Source: Clarireedia homoeocarpa (Eukaryota; Ascomycota; Leotiomycetes; Helotiales; Rutstroemiaceae). Taken from it: a stretch of DNA of 64,000 bases. Positions 23,439 through 35,304 of this stretch are shown piece by piece. Positions within the stretch are counted from its first letter, which is position 1; every line of letters starts with the position of its first letter. The position numbers and the translations under genes are program-made. The notes beneath the pieces are model-generated. The model did not search any database. It was given only the letters and a program-made list of their open reading frames with translations, and was not told the DNA's origin. The stretch covers positions 840,393 through 904,392 of the forward strand of contig LNKV01000038.1 in NCBI GenBank assembly GCA_001465935.1, given 5' to 3'.

Positions 23439-24622
23439 ATGTCCATTATCCGTGTTGGTATTATCGGAGTAGGTGCAACTACTGAAAGTGGTCCGGGAGC
23501 ATGGGGAGCGACAGCCCACCTCCCTGCACTACTCGCATCCCCTCGTTACAAGGTCGTTGCTATTGCGAACTCGTCCGTCGAATCCGCGAAGGCTTCCATT
23601 CAATTTCACAATCTCGACTCCAGCATTAAAGCATACGGAAGTGTTGATGACATTGCGCAAGACCCGGAAATCGACGTCGCTGTTGTAAGCATTTGGGTGT
23701 CGAAGCATTACGCCGTCACAAAGCAGCTTATCTTGGCAGGAAAGGACGTTTACTTGGAGTGGCCACTTGGAGCAAATACAGCCGAAGACGAGAAGCTGGC
23801 AGATCTAGCCAAGCTGCATAATGTTAAAACGATCGTCGGAAGCCAAGGTCGTTCAAACACACTCACTGTCAGAGTTAAGGAATTGGTAGCTAGCGGAAAG
23901 CTGGGGAAAATTGTATCCTCGACAGTCAGCGGGTCTTTCCTCGGACTTGCCTCACACTCTTTCCCTGCTCGTGCATCTTACTACATGTCCAAAGATAGTG
24001 GAGGAGACAGTCTCAGCATCTTTGTCGGGCATTGTGAGTCTTCCCTTCTACTCTTTCTCTTATGTCTCAGTGTTAATTCATTCGTGTTATAGTTCTCGAT
24101 TCATTTATCCACGTGCTTGGAAACTTTACGAGTTTGCATTCAATCACCAAAATAGCCTACCCTACGCTTGACTTAATAGGCCCGGACGGCGAGGTCGTTG
24201 AGAGAAACTTCCCAAGAACGGCTCCCGATCATGTTTTTGTCCACGGAACCCTCGAATCAGATGCAATAGTTTCGATCGACTACCGTGAGCCCGGCGGTCC
24301 TTCGGCTAGTGGTGTAGGGCTTCGATGGATAATAACAGGCACAGAAGGAGAGATAGAGCTCACGACGCCGGAACTGATGTGGCAGTTCGGAACACCAGGG
24401 GCTACTTTGCGAGTGCGTCTCCGGAGCAAAGGCAGTTCTGAGGATATCGAGTACGAAGATCCTTCAGAGCCATATTATATTAAAAACCTAGCTGTACATC
24501 CGAAGGGGGTTGCTCGAAGCTGGGAAGCTTTTGCCACAGGGGACACGGATAAATACGCCACTTTCCAGCAGGCACGCGTAGTTCTCAGGACAATCGACGC
24601 GATCAGGAAGGGATCCCTTTGA
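23439..24622 (+). CDS. Gfo/Idh/MocA-type NAD(P)-dependent oxidoreductase, Gal80-like
   Basis: The two exons 23439..24033 and 24093..24622 (intron 59 bp) give 374 residues. The N-terminus MSIIRVGIIGVGATTESGPG is the Rossmann nucleotide-binding site. Next come GKDVYLEWPLGANTAEDE, with the EWP motif that replaces the EKP of sugar dehydrogenases, and IVGSQGRSN. The C-terminal alpha/beta domain includes the spliced GHFLDSFIHVLGNF and GLRWIITGTEGEIEL. This layout is that of the fungal Gal80-like branch of the family, in which some members bind NADP and act as regulators rather than enzymes. Whether it is catalytic or regulatory cannot be decided here. It shares a promoter region with a Zn2Cys6 factor. 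Confidence 0.85.
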
Positions 24623-25127
24623 GATCGAGTAAGGTTTTATTACGGGGATTTCGTATTGGACTTTTGTATAGGGCCTGAAGGAGCAAAAAGATTGCAGATG
24701 TCTATGGAAGCTTACTTTCATTGAGGCTTGTAGTCCAGGAGCTCATTTGGGTTTGGGTTTTGTTCAGATAGTTGTCAACGATCGACCAAATGTTTACACA
24801 AATTGCTTTCATTCTAACTGCTTTTATTTGAAAGGGAGAGAAATCAATTGAAAATACGGCCACACGTTCTCTTCAAAATTATGGTAACCTAGTTGTATGT
24901 ACAAGCATCTTGCGCGATCTATTTGTCCGATGCAGTATTTTCTTGAACATGTGCACTATGCAGCATTCCGATTGGTGTTCGCTGGTCACTAATCTTCACA
25001 CACCTAAAGCATGTCCGATTTCTTATTTAAGCATTTGATTGCGCAGTGCATTGAAGGAGTTCTCTTCCATGATGTGGTCAAGTACCTCTTACTGGTGAGT
25101 ATTGTACTTCACCACTATCGAGGAATC
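24623..25127. other. Intergenic stretch, no gene seen
   Basis: It lies between two plus-strand genes. A frame opens at 25011 in phase with the phosphatase gene but adds a stretch unlike a signal peptide, so it was not used as start. Confidence 0.45.
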
Positions 25128-26652
25128 ATGTTTCCGCGAATCGCAATCTTCCTCTTTTCTGGATATGCCCTTTTAGCAAATGCGCTTTCCACTATAGAGA
25201 GTTTCTATCCCCCAAATTTAAATGATACCTCATATATCTCCAATTCCTCACTCGGAACATATGGAGGAAGCTATCAGGCGCCGAAGGGGCAAATTCTCTT
25301 CACTAACACCACATATGGAGCCTACTATTATTGCTCCATGCCACATCCTCGAGCGGAAGAGTATAAGCTTCCCGGGCCAATCCAGAATGGTAGCGTCAAG
25401 GCGGATATCGTCTATCTAGATTATCTGCAGAGACATCAACGAAGGACGCCTTACAATATCCTACCGAGTGGAGAGGTATATTTATAGAACGCATCTTTCA
25501 TGTACTTCAGTTAACTCGGTTGCAGACTGTACCGTTCAACTGCTCTGATATCCTCACATACCTATATGCAGGCCCTCCCAGTGGCCAGCAACCAATTCCA
25601 GTATACGGACAAACATACACATCACCTCAGAATCCATTTCTCAGCACTTATATACCAGGCACGTGTCAATATCCTCAACTCACGATCGGGGGATTACTTG
25701 ATGGATATGCTCATGGCCATGATCTTCGTTCCGTCTATGGCACTAATCTATCGCTTTTGCCTTCAACTCCCTCTCCACAGTCCACTTACTTCCGATCATC
25801 CGAATCGCCATTGACACAGCAGAGTGCGGGCGGCGTACTCCGAGCTGTATGGCCGTCTTACAAAGGCTCCCTTCCCCTCCACCAACAAGCCACTTCGGTT
25901 GATACTGTAAATGAGGGGTATTCCTGTCCAGCAATTTCCTCCACCCTCTCCCAAATCAAAAGTACAACAGCGTGGAATGACCATATCTCCATCACTACTT
26001 CTCTTCGAGCCACTCTTGGGTCGATGTTCAATGCCAATTCAGCATCCTCCGCCTGGCAACAGACTTTTGATCATTTTGCAGACAATTTCCAAGGTCGTTT
26101 ATGCAATGGATATGAACTCCCTTGTTCATCCATAACAGGCGATTGCGTAAACCAGGAAATGGCGAATGAAGTTTTCCGTGCAGGAGACTGGGAATGGAAT
26201 TATTATTGGCGAGCTAATCCGTATGTGAAGAAATACATACAACTTGTTGAGGGGCTATTCATCGGCGAGATCGTAGCTAGGCTGGAGAGTGTCATGAACG
26301 GGACTATAGCCGGCGGAAAGTACAGTCATACCTTTGTTCATGACGGCGACATTGGGCCAGTGGCTGGGGCATTGGGAATTAATGCCTTGAGGTGGCCAGG
26401 GATGGGAAGTAATATTGCTTTCGAAGTTTGGTGAGTGCATCCCGTATCCATAATGTGGAGAGAGCTGACAAGTGTGCCAGGAAAGTACAGAATGCGACGT
26501 CTACAAGTTCTGTATTCTTTGCAAGAGTCTTGTACAGCGGTCAACCACTGGAGTCAATATACGGGAGCATGGACTGGTTTCCGTTGACCGATTTGTTGGA
26601 CATTTTAAAGCAGTATATTCCAGACAACATCATTGCGTTGTGTAATTCTTGA
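25128..26652 (+). CDS. Secreted histidine acid phosphatase-like protein
   Basis: The three exons 25128..25475, 25526..26430 and 26481..26652 sum to 1425 nt and give 474 residues. The start at 25128 gives MFPRIAIFLFSGYALLANALS, a good signal peptide. The phosphohistidine motif appears as RHQRRTPYNILP at the end of exon 1, with Gln where classical phytases have Gly (RHGxRxP). The C-terminal proton-donor motif is present as HDGDIGPVAGALGI (HD rather than HAE). The length is normal for the family and several N-glycosylation sequons are present. It probably hydrolyses phosphomonoesters outside the cell, but the altered motif may mean another substrate. Introns are 50 bp each, GT-AG. Confidence 0.82.
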
Positions 26653-27089
26653 GAAGAATGTAGGAACTCTATGTGTACTTGCATTTCTTAAAATGAGAAA
26701 GTGAAGTGATTGCGGCTCTGAACACGAAGAAATGCTATGTGATGCAGTGGAGCAACTCACCGCAGGTCATCACCAGCAAAATATTAGCCCTCCGCCTACC
26801 AGCACATTTTAGTAAAATAGTTAATACAAGTTAATAATATAGCATGCACAGCTAAGATTTTCCTGATCATAGAATAACTACTCATAACATTAATGTCAGA
26901 TACAGTCTGATATAAATGCAGGAATAAGTGGCCAATCGACCAATAACGTCATTTCCGAGAGTTAAATCTCCATTCTTCACCAGATACCCATCAGGTTGGT
27001 CGAATTCCGCATGGGAGTGATGTAGCGTCCCTGCCGTGACAAGACTCCGAGCCAAGAAAAGAATAGCGATGTGCCATGATCTCTTGGAA
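26653..27089. other. Convergent intergenic stretch
   Basis: The 3' flanks of the phosphatase (plus) and RNase H (minus) genes. No gene is seen. Confidence 0.45.
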
Positions 27090-28019
27090 CTAAGATCTCA
27101 GATCGGGCAAGCATATTATCTTCATATATTTGTGGACCTCATCCAACCCAGCTGCCCTTCTTGCCTCGCTGTCTGCCTTTGCATTCCATGCTCGGGGTAT
27201 CTTCCAGAACGAAACAGCCACCCCAGACGACCTACCTAGAAAAGGTAAAGGAATCTGATCCAGCTTCGCGATCTGCTTGAGCAATCTTTCCCATAAGTCT
27301 TGATTTTTGACAGGACTTCCTTTGCTAGTGACCCATCCTCTTGTGGTCCAGGTGTGTACCCAGTCCGTAATACCAGACACAACATATGAAGAGTCCGTAG
27401 CAATTACAATCCTGTCCCATTGTCCCCAGGAATCGCCGGCCCATGCGCGAGATTCCAATGCGCCAATGACAGCCCTCAGTTCAGCACGATTACTTGTTTG
27501 CTGGTGTGGCTCTCCTGTAGGGCCCACCTCTTCCAGACGAAAATCACACTTGAACCCAGATCCACATACAAAGCCACATCCTGCCTTAGCCTCCGCGGTG
27601 CCGTTGCCAAGCGAAGCACCATCGGTGTAGATCAGTATTTCGTGTGGGTTACTACGTCGCACAATTCTTTCTCCCATTTCAAAAAGCGTCTCTGGAGTGT
27701 CGGCAGATGTTGGAGGTGTGAAAGTATAGATGGGCGGTATGCCCTGAGTAGCTCGCATAATGCGCGAGGAATTATCGTCGAAGGTTTGACGATTTGGGCG
27801 TTCAAGGGCAGGTCGAAAGTCATCATCGCAATCGGATTCTTCCAAGTCATCCAGCGGTTCGTACTCATCGCTATGTGATTCTGCTCCCTCCGCAAATTCC
27901 TGCATATAAGAATAATCGCAACAACAAATATGGCAGATGGATTGATGGTGAGCTCCGCAGACCCACGTCCCATCTGGAAGCTCGGTGGGATCCAAGTCAG
28001 GAAGCCATTCAGATGGCAT
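27090..28019 (-). CDS. RNase H1-type protein with N-terminal Cys/His motif
   Basis: A single exon of 309 residues. The N-terminus holds a Cys/His cluster (WVCGAHHQSICHICCCDYS) followed by an acidic linker. The RNase H fold spans about residues 125-295, with the four acidic positions in order: ILIYTDGAS (first Asp), TSNRAELRAVIGALES (Glu), IVIATDSSYVVSGI (second Asp) and WNAKADSEAR (last Asp). It would cut RNA in RNA-DNA hybrids. Similar stand-alone RNase H proteins are common in filamentous ascomycetes, and nothing here links it to a retroelement. It is divergent from the monooxygenase gene. Confidence 0.85.
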   Translation of the reverse strand: MPSEWLPDLDPTELPDGTWVCGAHHQSICHICCCDYSYMQEFAEGAESHSDEYEPLDDLEESDCDDDFRPALERPNRQTFDDNSSRIMRATQGIPPIYTFTPPTSADTPETLFEMGERIVRRSNPHEILIYTDGASLGNGTAEAKAGCGFVCGSGFKCDFRLEEVGPTGEPHQQTSNRAELRAVIGALESRAWAGDSWGQWDRIVIATDSSYVVSGITDWVHTWTTRGWVTSKGSPVKNQDLWERLLKQIAKLDQIPLPFLGRSSGVAVSFWKIPRAWNAKADSEARRAAGLDEVHKYMKIICLPDLRS

Positions 28020-28571
28020 TGTCGGAATGATAAACGACAGGATAGAAACAACTTGTGATGATCAATAACGAGAGTTTGGAACGGGTTCGAATTTTCACGG
28101 CATTCACAGTCGGACAGCCACTTTTCGAGAAGCCCGCAAGGATGAGTTGTCGTGGGAAGTCTCCCAAAGGGGGGCGTGGTGGGGATGGTGGGGTGGCGAG
28201 CAGTGGTGGCTTGTCACCCACGACGACACTCAGCCACACAATTTCCCTTGAAATCTCCTTTTCGTGCTTCCAAATCACACTTCCCGCATCGCACATCCGT
28301 GTGGATATGCATTTTTCCATTTTCTCGGATTTCCTGACGAATGCGGGGATCGTGGGGCACCATCAGCATACGTACCACATATTGTCAGTCAGTTTAAGAT
28401 GTTTTGAATATATATATCATATATCACGTCGATGAATGATGCCTCTGGGAGGAAGGTCAAGTAAATCTTTTCTCTTCTGCCCAACAAGTTCTTTTCTCGA
28501 ACTTTCTGTTCATCAATACCGCCCACGCTTCCGTATTATCATTGAGCTTTATATACTGTTTACCCGAAAAG
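28020..28571. promoter_or_regulatory. Divergent promoter region of RNase H and monooxygenase genes
   Basis: About 550 bp between two opposed start codons. Short frames overlap here but none carries a domain. A TATATATATC-like stretch lies near 28410-28422, about 150 bp before the monooxygenase ATG. Confidence 0.35.
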
Positions 28572-30033
28572 ATGGATAGGGACTCCCAAATTGCGATTAT
28601 CGGTGCTGGTGAGTTTACACATAGCCCTAGATAGTAATTGAGGGTTCTGAGTGCTGAGTGCTGAGTGCTAACTATCATCTAGGGATGGGAGGGTTAGCAT
28701 GTGCATTGGCGTTAGCTAAAGAAGGCTTCATAAATATTGATGTGTACGAAACCGCTTCAAATCTCGGATTCGTTGGCGCTGGAATCCAGCTCGCACCAAA
28801 CATGGCCAGGATATTGGACAGACTTGGATGCTGGACTGATATCGAAAAGGACGCCGTCGATCTCCTGGAGACAAGTATTAGACGTGAGTAGAAATTCTTC
28901 TCTATGATAGAACTCACTGACGTAGAATAGAGGGAGACTCCGACAAGGAGCTGGCTCACGTGGATCTCGTCTACATTAGAGATACCTACAGGTATCCTCA
29001 CATGGTTGGCCACAGATCTTCATTAGCTGGATCTATGTACGAGGGGTGTAGAAAGGAAAAGGCAATCAAATTTCATTTCGCTACCGCCGCACAAGAAGTT
29101 GAATCGTTCGGACCCAAACCAGCAATCAAGGTGAAGCCACGCGATGGGGAGCCTTACACAGTCCAAGCGGATGTGATCTTAGCATCAGATGGAATCAAGA
29201 GTATTGTCCGAACAAAAATCCTCGAAGAAATCAAACACGACGCCAAGATCGTAGACACAAATCAAGCTGCATATCGAATCATGCTGAAGCGGGAAGCGAT
29301 GGAGAATGACCCTGAATTGCTGGAGTTGATTGAGGGAAACAAAGTTACTCGATGGATTGGCGAGAAGCGACATATTATTGCCTACCCAGTATCGAGTAAG
29401 ACCATCTATAATTTGTCCACCGCTCAACCAGATAAGAACTTCGCCGAAGCTCCTTCCGCTACATACACCACGAAGGGATCGAAGTCAGCGATGTTAGATA
29501 CATTCTCGGATTTCTGCCCCAAAGTCCAGCGAATGCTCAACCTAGTCCCGGATGGAGAGGTATGCGAGTGGAAATTGCGTGTACACAGTCCTTTGCCTAC
29601 CTGGATTCACGGGAGTGTTGCTCTCGTAGGAGATGCATGTCATCCCACGTTACCACATCTTGCTCAGGGTGCTGCTCAAGCAATTGAAGATGCTGCTGTT
29701 CTTGCCGCTGTCCTTTCGCGCTGTCCCAGCAACGACGCAGAAAGTATCAACAAGTCACTTCGTGTGTATGCAAAGGTTAGAAAGGAGCGTGCAGAAACAT
29801 TAGTAGAGCTAGCTGCGGCCTCGGGTCGTGCTTTACATCTTGGTGAGGGTGAAGCCAAGGCCGAACGAGACAAGATGTTTGCGGCTCTGAAGGAGAAACA
29901 GGGTGCGGTACCAGACAAGTGGGCGGATGCCGATGTTCAGAAGCAGATTTATGGTTTCGATTGTTACCAAGTGGCATTGGATTCATTTGACGAGATATAT
30001 GCAGGCCTAGGTCCTAGTTCTGCAAAGGTATGA
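28572..30033 (+). CDS. FAD-dependent aromatic monooxygenase (salicylate hydroxylase-like)
   Basis: The three exons 28572..28608, 28683..28883 and 28931..30033 sum to 1341 nt and give 446 residues. The tiny first exon encodes MDRDSQIAIIGAG, the first part of the GxGxxG dinucleotide fold, which is completed across the intron (GAGMGGLACALAL). The DG motif reads ADVILASDGIKSIVR. The second FAD motif reads VALVGDACHPTLPHLAQGAA followed by IEDAAVLAAVL. The layout and length match class A flavoprotein monooxygenases of the salicylate hydroxylase group, which hydroxylate a phenolic ring with NAD(P)H and oxygen. The substrate is not defined. An alpha/beta hydrolase gene follows on the same strand 326 bp downstream. 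Confidence 0.88.
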
Positions 30034-30359
30034 TTGATGTAATTATGTCAGGCAGTGTCCCGGAGCTCCGGAAACCAAGACCCCTAGTTAGCAAATCAAA
30101 TTATTTCGCGCTGCATTCTACACGTGGCAGGCATGAGGTACCAACTGCAAGTGTCGTTTAGTTTCGTGGTGGGGGATATGTGATCCTTTTGCCAAGCATG
30201 GATCGTCATGATTTCTAAGTTTGCCCTGCTACGGATTGTCTGTAAGCCCCCGCACCACTTCATATAAAATATGTATGATTCCTGGGATTCCGTTAGAATA
30301 TTGGCATAATGCTCTCATAGTAATAGAAACTCGAACCAGCAAAACCAGAAAGCTCGAAA

Positions 30360-31411
30360 ATGTCCAATACAAAAACTGTTCATGTACCACATTTGGGGGG
30401 AATCGATGTCGGGTAAGTCGTGTACTGATCTTCTACACAATGAGATCGATGGCGATAAAACCCCGACCTATTAACATGTTGTAGATATCAGATGCCACAT
30501 CCGTACGATCCGTCAAAGCCAACGCTCATCCTCGTTAACTCTTTCACCACTTCATCGGAGCTTTACCGCCAGCAATATGCAAACAAAGAGCTGACATCCG
30601 CCATGAACCTCCTAGCAATTGAGCTTCTCGGTCATGGCGCAACTCGCACCAAATCGGAGAACTTCACATAGTCTGCTCTCTCCATTCATATCTCTGCAAT
30701 CCATACACAACATGAAACCACCAGCCTTACTGACCAACGTCATATAGCTGGGACACCGCAATAATGAATCTCCAAGTAATGGACGCACTTTCCATCCCAC
30801 AAGCCTTCGTCCTCGGCACATCGCAAGGAGGATGGATAACCGTGCGCATGGCACTCCTCGCCCCCTCACGCATCTCGGGAATCATCCCACTAGGAACCTC
30901 GATGGACTTTGAATCCTCGCGGACCCGCGCATTGGGTTGCTGGGACGGAGTCGCGGCCTGTACCGGTCCCATCAACGAGTGGACTTCCGTCGCCGCAACA
31001 CCTGATTTCGAGCCCAAGGAGGACTACTGTGATTTCTTGATCGACATCGGGTTTGGGAAGGATTGTCCTGCGGATGTGAGAGATTTCTGGAGGAAGACTA
31101 TCAAGAGCAATTATCGGGGGGATGATGGTAGACGAAGAGCAAGAATGGCAGCGATCAACTTGCGAGAAAGAGATGGTCTTCATGGAAGATTGTTTGACGT
31201 TAAATGTCCAGTGCTTTGGTTACATGGGACTGCGGATGTGGTATATAGTGTTGAGAATGCCAAGGTGGAAATTGAGCTTTTCGTGAATGCGGAGAGTAAA
31301 GAATTGGTTACCGTCGATGGTGGTGCTCATTTCTTGAGTGCAAGTCACCCCGCTGAGGTTGATAAGGCTCTGATCGATTTCGTGGGAAAGTGGAAGGGGA
31401 GAAGCTACTAG
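30360..31411 (+). CDS. Alpha/beta hydrolase
   Basis: The three exons 30360..30412, 30485..30670 and 30748..31411 sum to 903 nt and give 300 residues. The nucleophile elbow is VLGTSQGGW (GxSxG). The acid is in LWLHGTADVVYSVENA and the catalytic His in TVDGGAHFLSASHP, so the triad is complete. The oxyanion strand reads LILVNSFTTSSELYRQQ. The second intron has a weak donor (GTCTGC) but is required, since the unspliced frame meets a TAG at 30669 and the spliced product restores NFTYWDTAIMN. It may act with the monooxygenase just upstream on an aromatic or lactone intermediate. That link is from position only. Confidence 0.85.
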
Positions 31412-32585
31412 CTGTTATATAGTGCATGGCAAGGAGAAAACAGCTGATTAGATGTAACGATTGATGAATCAAGTAGCACTTTCATCGTACACTAGCCAAG
31501 TAACATACTGATATACATTTGACAATCATGGGCACAGGCTGCAGAATTTTGCTAGAAGTCATGGAAACTTAATGCTATCTTGATCATTAGAAACGCCATC
31601 TATCCTCCTGACCAGCTTCCAAAAGCTTCATTTTCTCTGGTCGCTTTAGAACATTATGTGAACGATCGAAGGTGTAGGTTGATTCACACAAGTCTCTGAC
31701 AAATAGCAAAAAACACTTAAATGCTCGCCAATTCTCTCAATCCCCATCATTGTTCCTCGTCGATGGCCGATTCGTCAGTGGTTCAATATCTACCTACATC
31801 AGCTATGTTGCCGTCTATACTCACCAGAAAATCATCAATCACATCATAATACAACACAACACCCATGTTCAAGCAAACAGTGTAACATAGAGGCACATGC
31901 TTCAACGAACTAACCAAATTTCTGCTAATCTTAATTCAATTCAGATTCATCTCAATTCAATCCATCCTTCAACAGCTCATGCACGTGCAACCTGAATAAG
32001 GTAACCCAGCACAAAGCCCAGCTAACGCAGTAACCCCCAACTGCCTCCATTCTACTTACTCTGCTTTGCTCCAAAATCACAACGCTTCAATCAGTCCCAT
32101 CCACCAGATGTGATTCAATCCAATCCGAGATATACATACCCCCCTCAACCATAATCCCCCATCCCTCCCTATTTTATGTATACGCAGAATGCACCTAACC
32201 CCTCCAATCACAACAAGCAGCCACCAAATCGTTTTCCCTTAATTTTCATTTCAGTGCCCCAATCCCATCCCAATCCCAATGCCACCCCAATCCCATCCAT
32301 TCAATACAACATACATCATTCAACATTATATGTGCTCATTTCATACGCCAAAGCTCCACAAAACGCCTGCTCCCAACCCGATATGTCCTCGCTTCTTGCG
32401 CCTCAATGCTTTGTTTTGGGTTGCCCACATTTATTTTCTTCGCTGTAAACTGCTGTTTTCCATTCGATCCAGGTTCGTTGTAGACTAGCTTGCTGCAGTG
32501 GCTGAGTTTGGTATGTTCACAAACTTCATTCTCAAAGGCGAATTGCATCGATCACTATCACATGTCGATGTTATAATCCCCAAAA
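31412..32585. other. Convergent intergenic stretch, C- and A-rich
   Basis: It lies between the hydrolase (plus) and a regulator (minus). The plus strand has runs of CAATCCCATCC-type low complexity around 32255-32300. No supported gene. Confidence 0.45.
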
Positions 32586-34632
32586 TCACCTAAATCCCAT
32601 ATCTCCAACGCCATGTCCCATATCTTCCCCTCCACTTCCTGACCTTGCGAAATGATGGAATTCCGGCACACTTCTCGGCATACCATAACTACTCCCACTC
32701 CCTTGTCGTATCGGCGGTCGTCTTACTGTTCCCACCATTCCATGGTTTGCATCAAATTCTCGTTTAAAATCCATTCCGTGATTTAGATCCGAGAATCCCC
32801 CGTAATCGGAAAATGCCGGAAACTCCATTCCTGACCCCATAATTGGTGGCGAAGTATAAGGCGGTGTTTCCGCACTATCGACGGCACTAGGACTGCTCAA
32901 CCCTTCAACACGTTTGTCGAAAGGAGTGAGTGCTTGATTTTCCATCTTGAAATCTGTGGGTCCGCTGGTGGCGATGTTGTTGTTGTAGCTGGGTGGCACA
33001 CTCAATCCGGTATTACCGAAACCATCGAAAATATCGACTTCAGCACACATAGTCGGGTGCTCAGGTACAGTTTGTAGCATTGGGTTGGCAAGACTAGGAA
33101 GGACATCGTGGACTTTGTTGAGGAGAAGCGGAAGGAATCTGTGATCGCCATTTCGAAGGATTGAGAAAAGTGTCATGAATTGATGGAGGTAATCACGAGG
33201 ACCCATAGTGAACGGATCACTCTTCGGGGGAAGGAGGGAGAGTACGTCGGTCAATGAGCAGGCGACATCGAAGAGCTTTTCAATCTAAAAAAAAAAAAAA
33301 AAAATATTAGTAAGAAAATTTTGGTGATTTATATAGAGTGACCTACCAATCCCACGCCATGAACTTCCATACTCTGTTGCGAAAATTGAGCTGTCATTTG
33401 CACCAAATCTCTTGCAATGTCAACAGGGTATTGGAAGGTCATGCTTGGATCGTCGGCGTTTGAGCTCAAACATCCATTCTGAATACTCAATTGCCAAATC
33501 ATTGTTCGTAGCCATTGTTGACTGGTTCTCAAATCGGCCGTTTGGTTTTCGGTCGAGTTGAGGTATACTGGAAGGGCATCGGAAAGTTGTTTTTGTAAAG
33601 AGGAGAGGTAGGCGGGGTTGCAATCTGTTCGGGTCTTGTTCCAGAGCGCCACAAACTGATCGTCAAATGGTCGATACACGTTGACCAGGTGAATGAATCC
33701 GTGGAGGTGATGTGCTTGAGTATCACTAGGATCATCGTTCTGTGAAGGTAGATTAATTGTTGCTTGTAAGGATAGAGGACGATGGCGTTGAAGGGCGTAT
33801 GATCTAGGAATTGATTAGAATATGGAATAGAATACTGCCGTCGCGCAACTCACCTCTCTGTGACGAACAACAACCAGTAAAGCCTTCGTCTCCTTGATGA
33901 CTCGATAACATCGAGCTGATGATAGGTTTCTTCTTTTTGCATGTTCAAGATGTGTGCCAGAGTTGTCGCCTCTCGTAGATGGAACCAAGCTTTGTTATGT
34001 GAATCGAGTCCGTAGTAACATCCGAACAAGAAGAAGCTGGTGACCAAACTATTCTGAGTGGGACTTTCCAGATAATCGTAACTCTTCCTAACTCTCAATG
34101 TTTCCTCCAAGAGCATCTGCCCCGAAACGATATTCGCGCCAGGCATACTATCCAAGCCAAGAGGATCACCAGGTATGCCCATTCCGGGTTGAATCATCAT
34201 GAATGCACACATCGCTGTCAATAGACAATATACATCAGCATTCTGATCCGCGTACATCGATTGCTGTTCTAGCTTCCCTCGATGCAAAATCGGCATCGTC
34301 GGGTACATATTGGCGAAAAAGAATTCGGTACATTCCTTGATCATCTCAGTCGTCAATAGGCCCGGTGTAGGTGTGAGGTTGGGGCTGCATGGTGGACTTT
34401 GCACGCCGTTGAGGCGATTTGCGACCTTTGAAGAGAGTGTAGTTTGTCGTTGAGTTTCCCGTAATTCACTGATCACCTTCGCCCTCGAACCTTTGGGACC
34501 TTTCTTCTGTGGGATAGCATGATATGTACAGCATAATTGCGCCGACGAACAATTGCGACATGGGTTTATCCCATCGCATTTAACCTTTCGACGATGGCAT
34601 GCATCGCATGCTCTTTTGACCGAGGTCGACAT
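32586..34632 (-). CDS. Zn2Cys6 transcription factor with fungal-specific TF domain
   Basis: The three exons are complement(32586..33284, 33347..33803, 33854..34632). They sum to 1935 nt and give 644 residues. The N-terminus MSTSVKRACDACHRRKVKCD begins the Zn2Cys6 cluster (CDACHRRKVKCDGINPCRNC). It is followed by the basic linker PQKKGPKGSRAKVISELRE, which recurs in a group of sugar-use regulators. The middle homology region is clear (EECT-FF type helix, CAFMMIQPGMG, SFFLFGCYYGLDSHNKAWFH, RRRLYWLLFVTER). The C-terminal part is Pro/Ser/Gly-rich and ends EDMGHGVGDMGFR. The second intron carries a run of 18 T directly before its acceptor. The ligand or pathway is not identifiable. Confidence 0.87.
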
Positions 34633-34937
34633 TGTGGGCGGCTATTTTGGTACTCGATGATCGTTCTGTGTTTTGATGGAACAAGAACGATCAACAAGAG
34701 GTTTTGGTAGAAGAGGATGCCGAGATATGGTAGGACACAATGATGAAGCCGATGAATGCAATTGATCGATATCGTTCGGTTCCTTGGCGTTGCTTTCCTG
34801 CTATGCTTTTCCTCTCGTGTCCCACAAACCAATCGACAAAGTTTCCGAGCGGTCGATGATCTTCTTTCTTGTACAATAATCAGCGTCGTGGCCTCTGTAC
34901 CAACACAGGATATGGGGTTCCGGTGAGGTCTGTGTGG

Positions 34938-35083
34938 AGATGGGTTGTGTGTGTGTGTACTTTGTATGTGTGCGTGTGGGTGCGTGGGTGCGTGTGTGCG
35001 TGTATGCGTGTATGCGTGGGTGCGTGTGTGCGTATGTGCGTGTGTGCGTGTGTGCGTGTGTGCGTGTATGCGTGTGTACAGGA
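34938..35083. repeat. GT/GTGCGT microsatellite
   Basis: A (GT)n run followed by about 20 imperfect GTGCGTGTNTGC-type units on the plus strand. Confidence 0.85.
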
Positions 35084-35226
35084 GAGCGTACTCGTCGTGC
35101 GGATGGAGTAAGTAGTAGGTAGGCAGTGTATGGTATGTGGTGTGGAGTGGTATGGTATGGTTTGGTATGGTATGGTATCGTATCGTGCTCTGCGGTCTGC
35201 GGTCTTCTTTTCTTTAGGTGTATGAT

Positions 35227-35304
35227 AGTGGATAGTGAGCAGTGAGTAGTGAGCAGTGAGCAGTGAGTAGTGAGCAGTGAGTAGTGAGTAGTGAGTAGTG
35301 AATC
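35227..35304. repeat. AGTGAGCAGTGAGT short tandem repeat
   Basis: About ten 7-bp units of GTGAGYA type. A similar GGGCAGT tract stands at 36013-36071. Confidence 0.8.

Noticed and set aside
27090..28019. RNase H as part of a retroelement
   Set aside because: It has its own N-terminal Cys/His region and acidic linker, normal base composition and no neighbouring retroelement domain, so it looks like a cellular gene.
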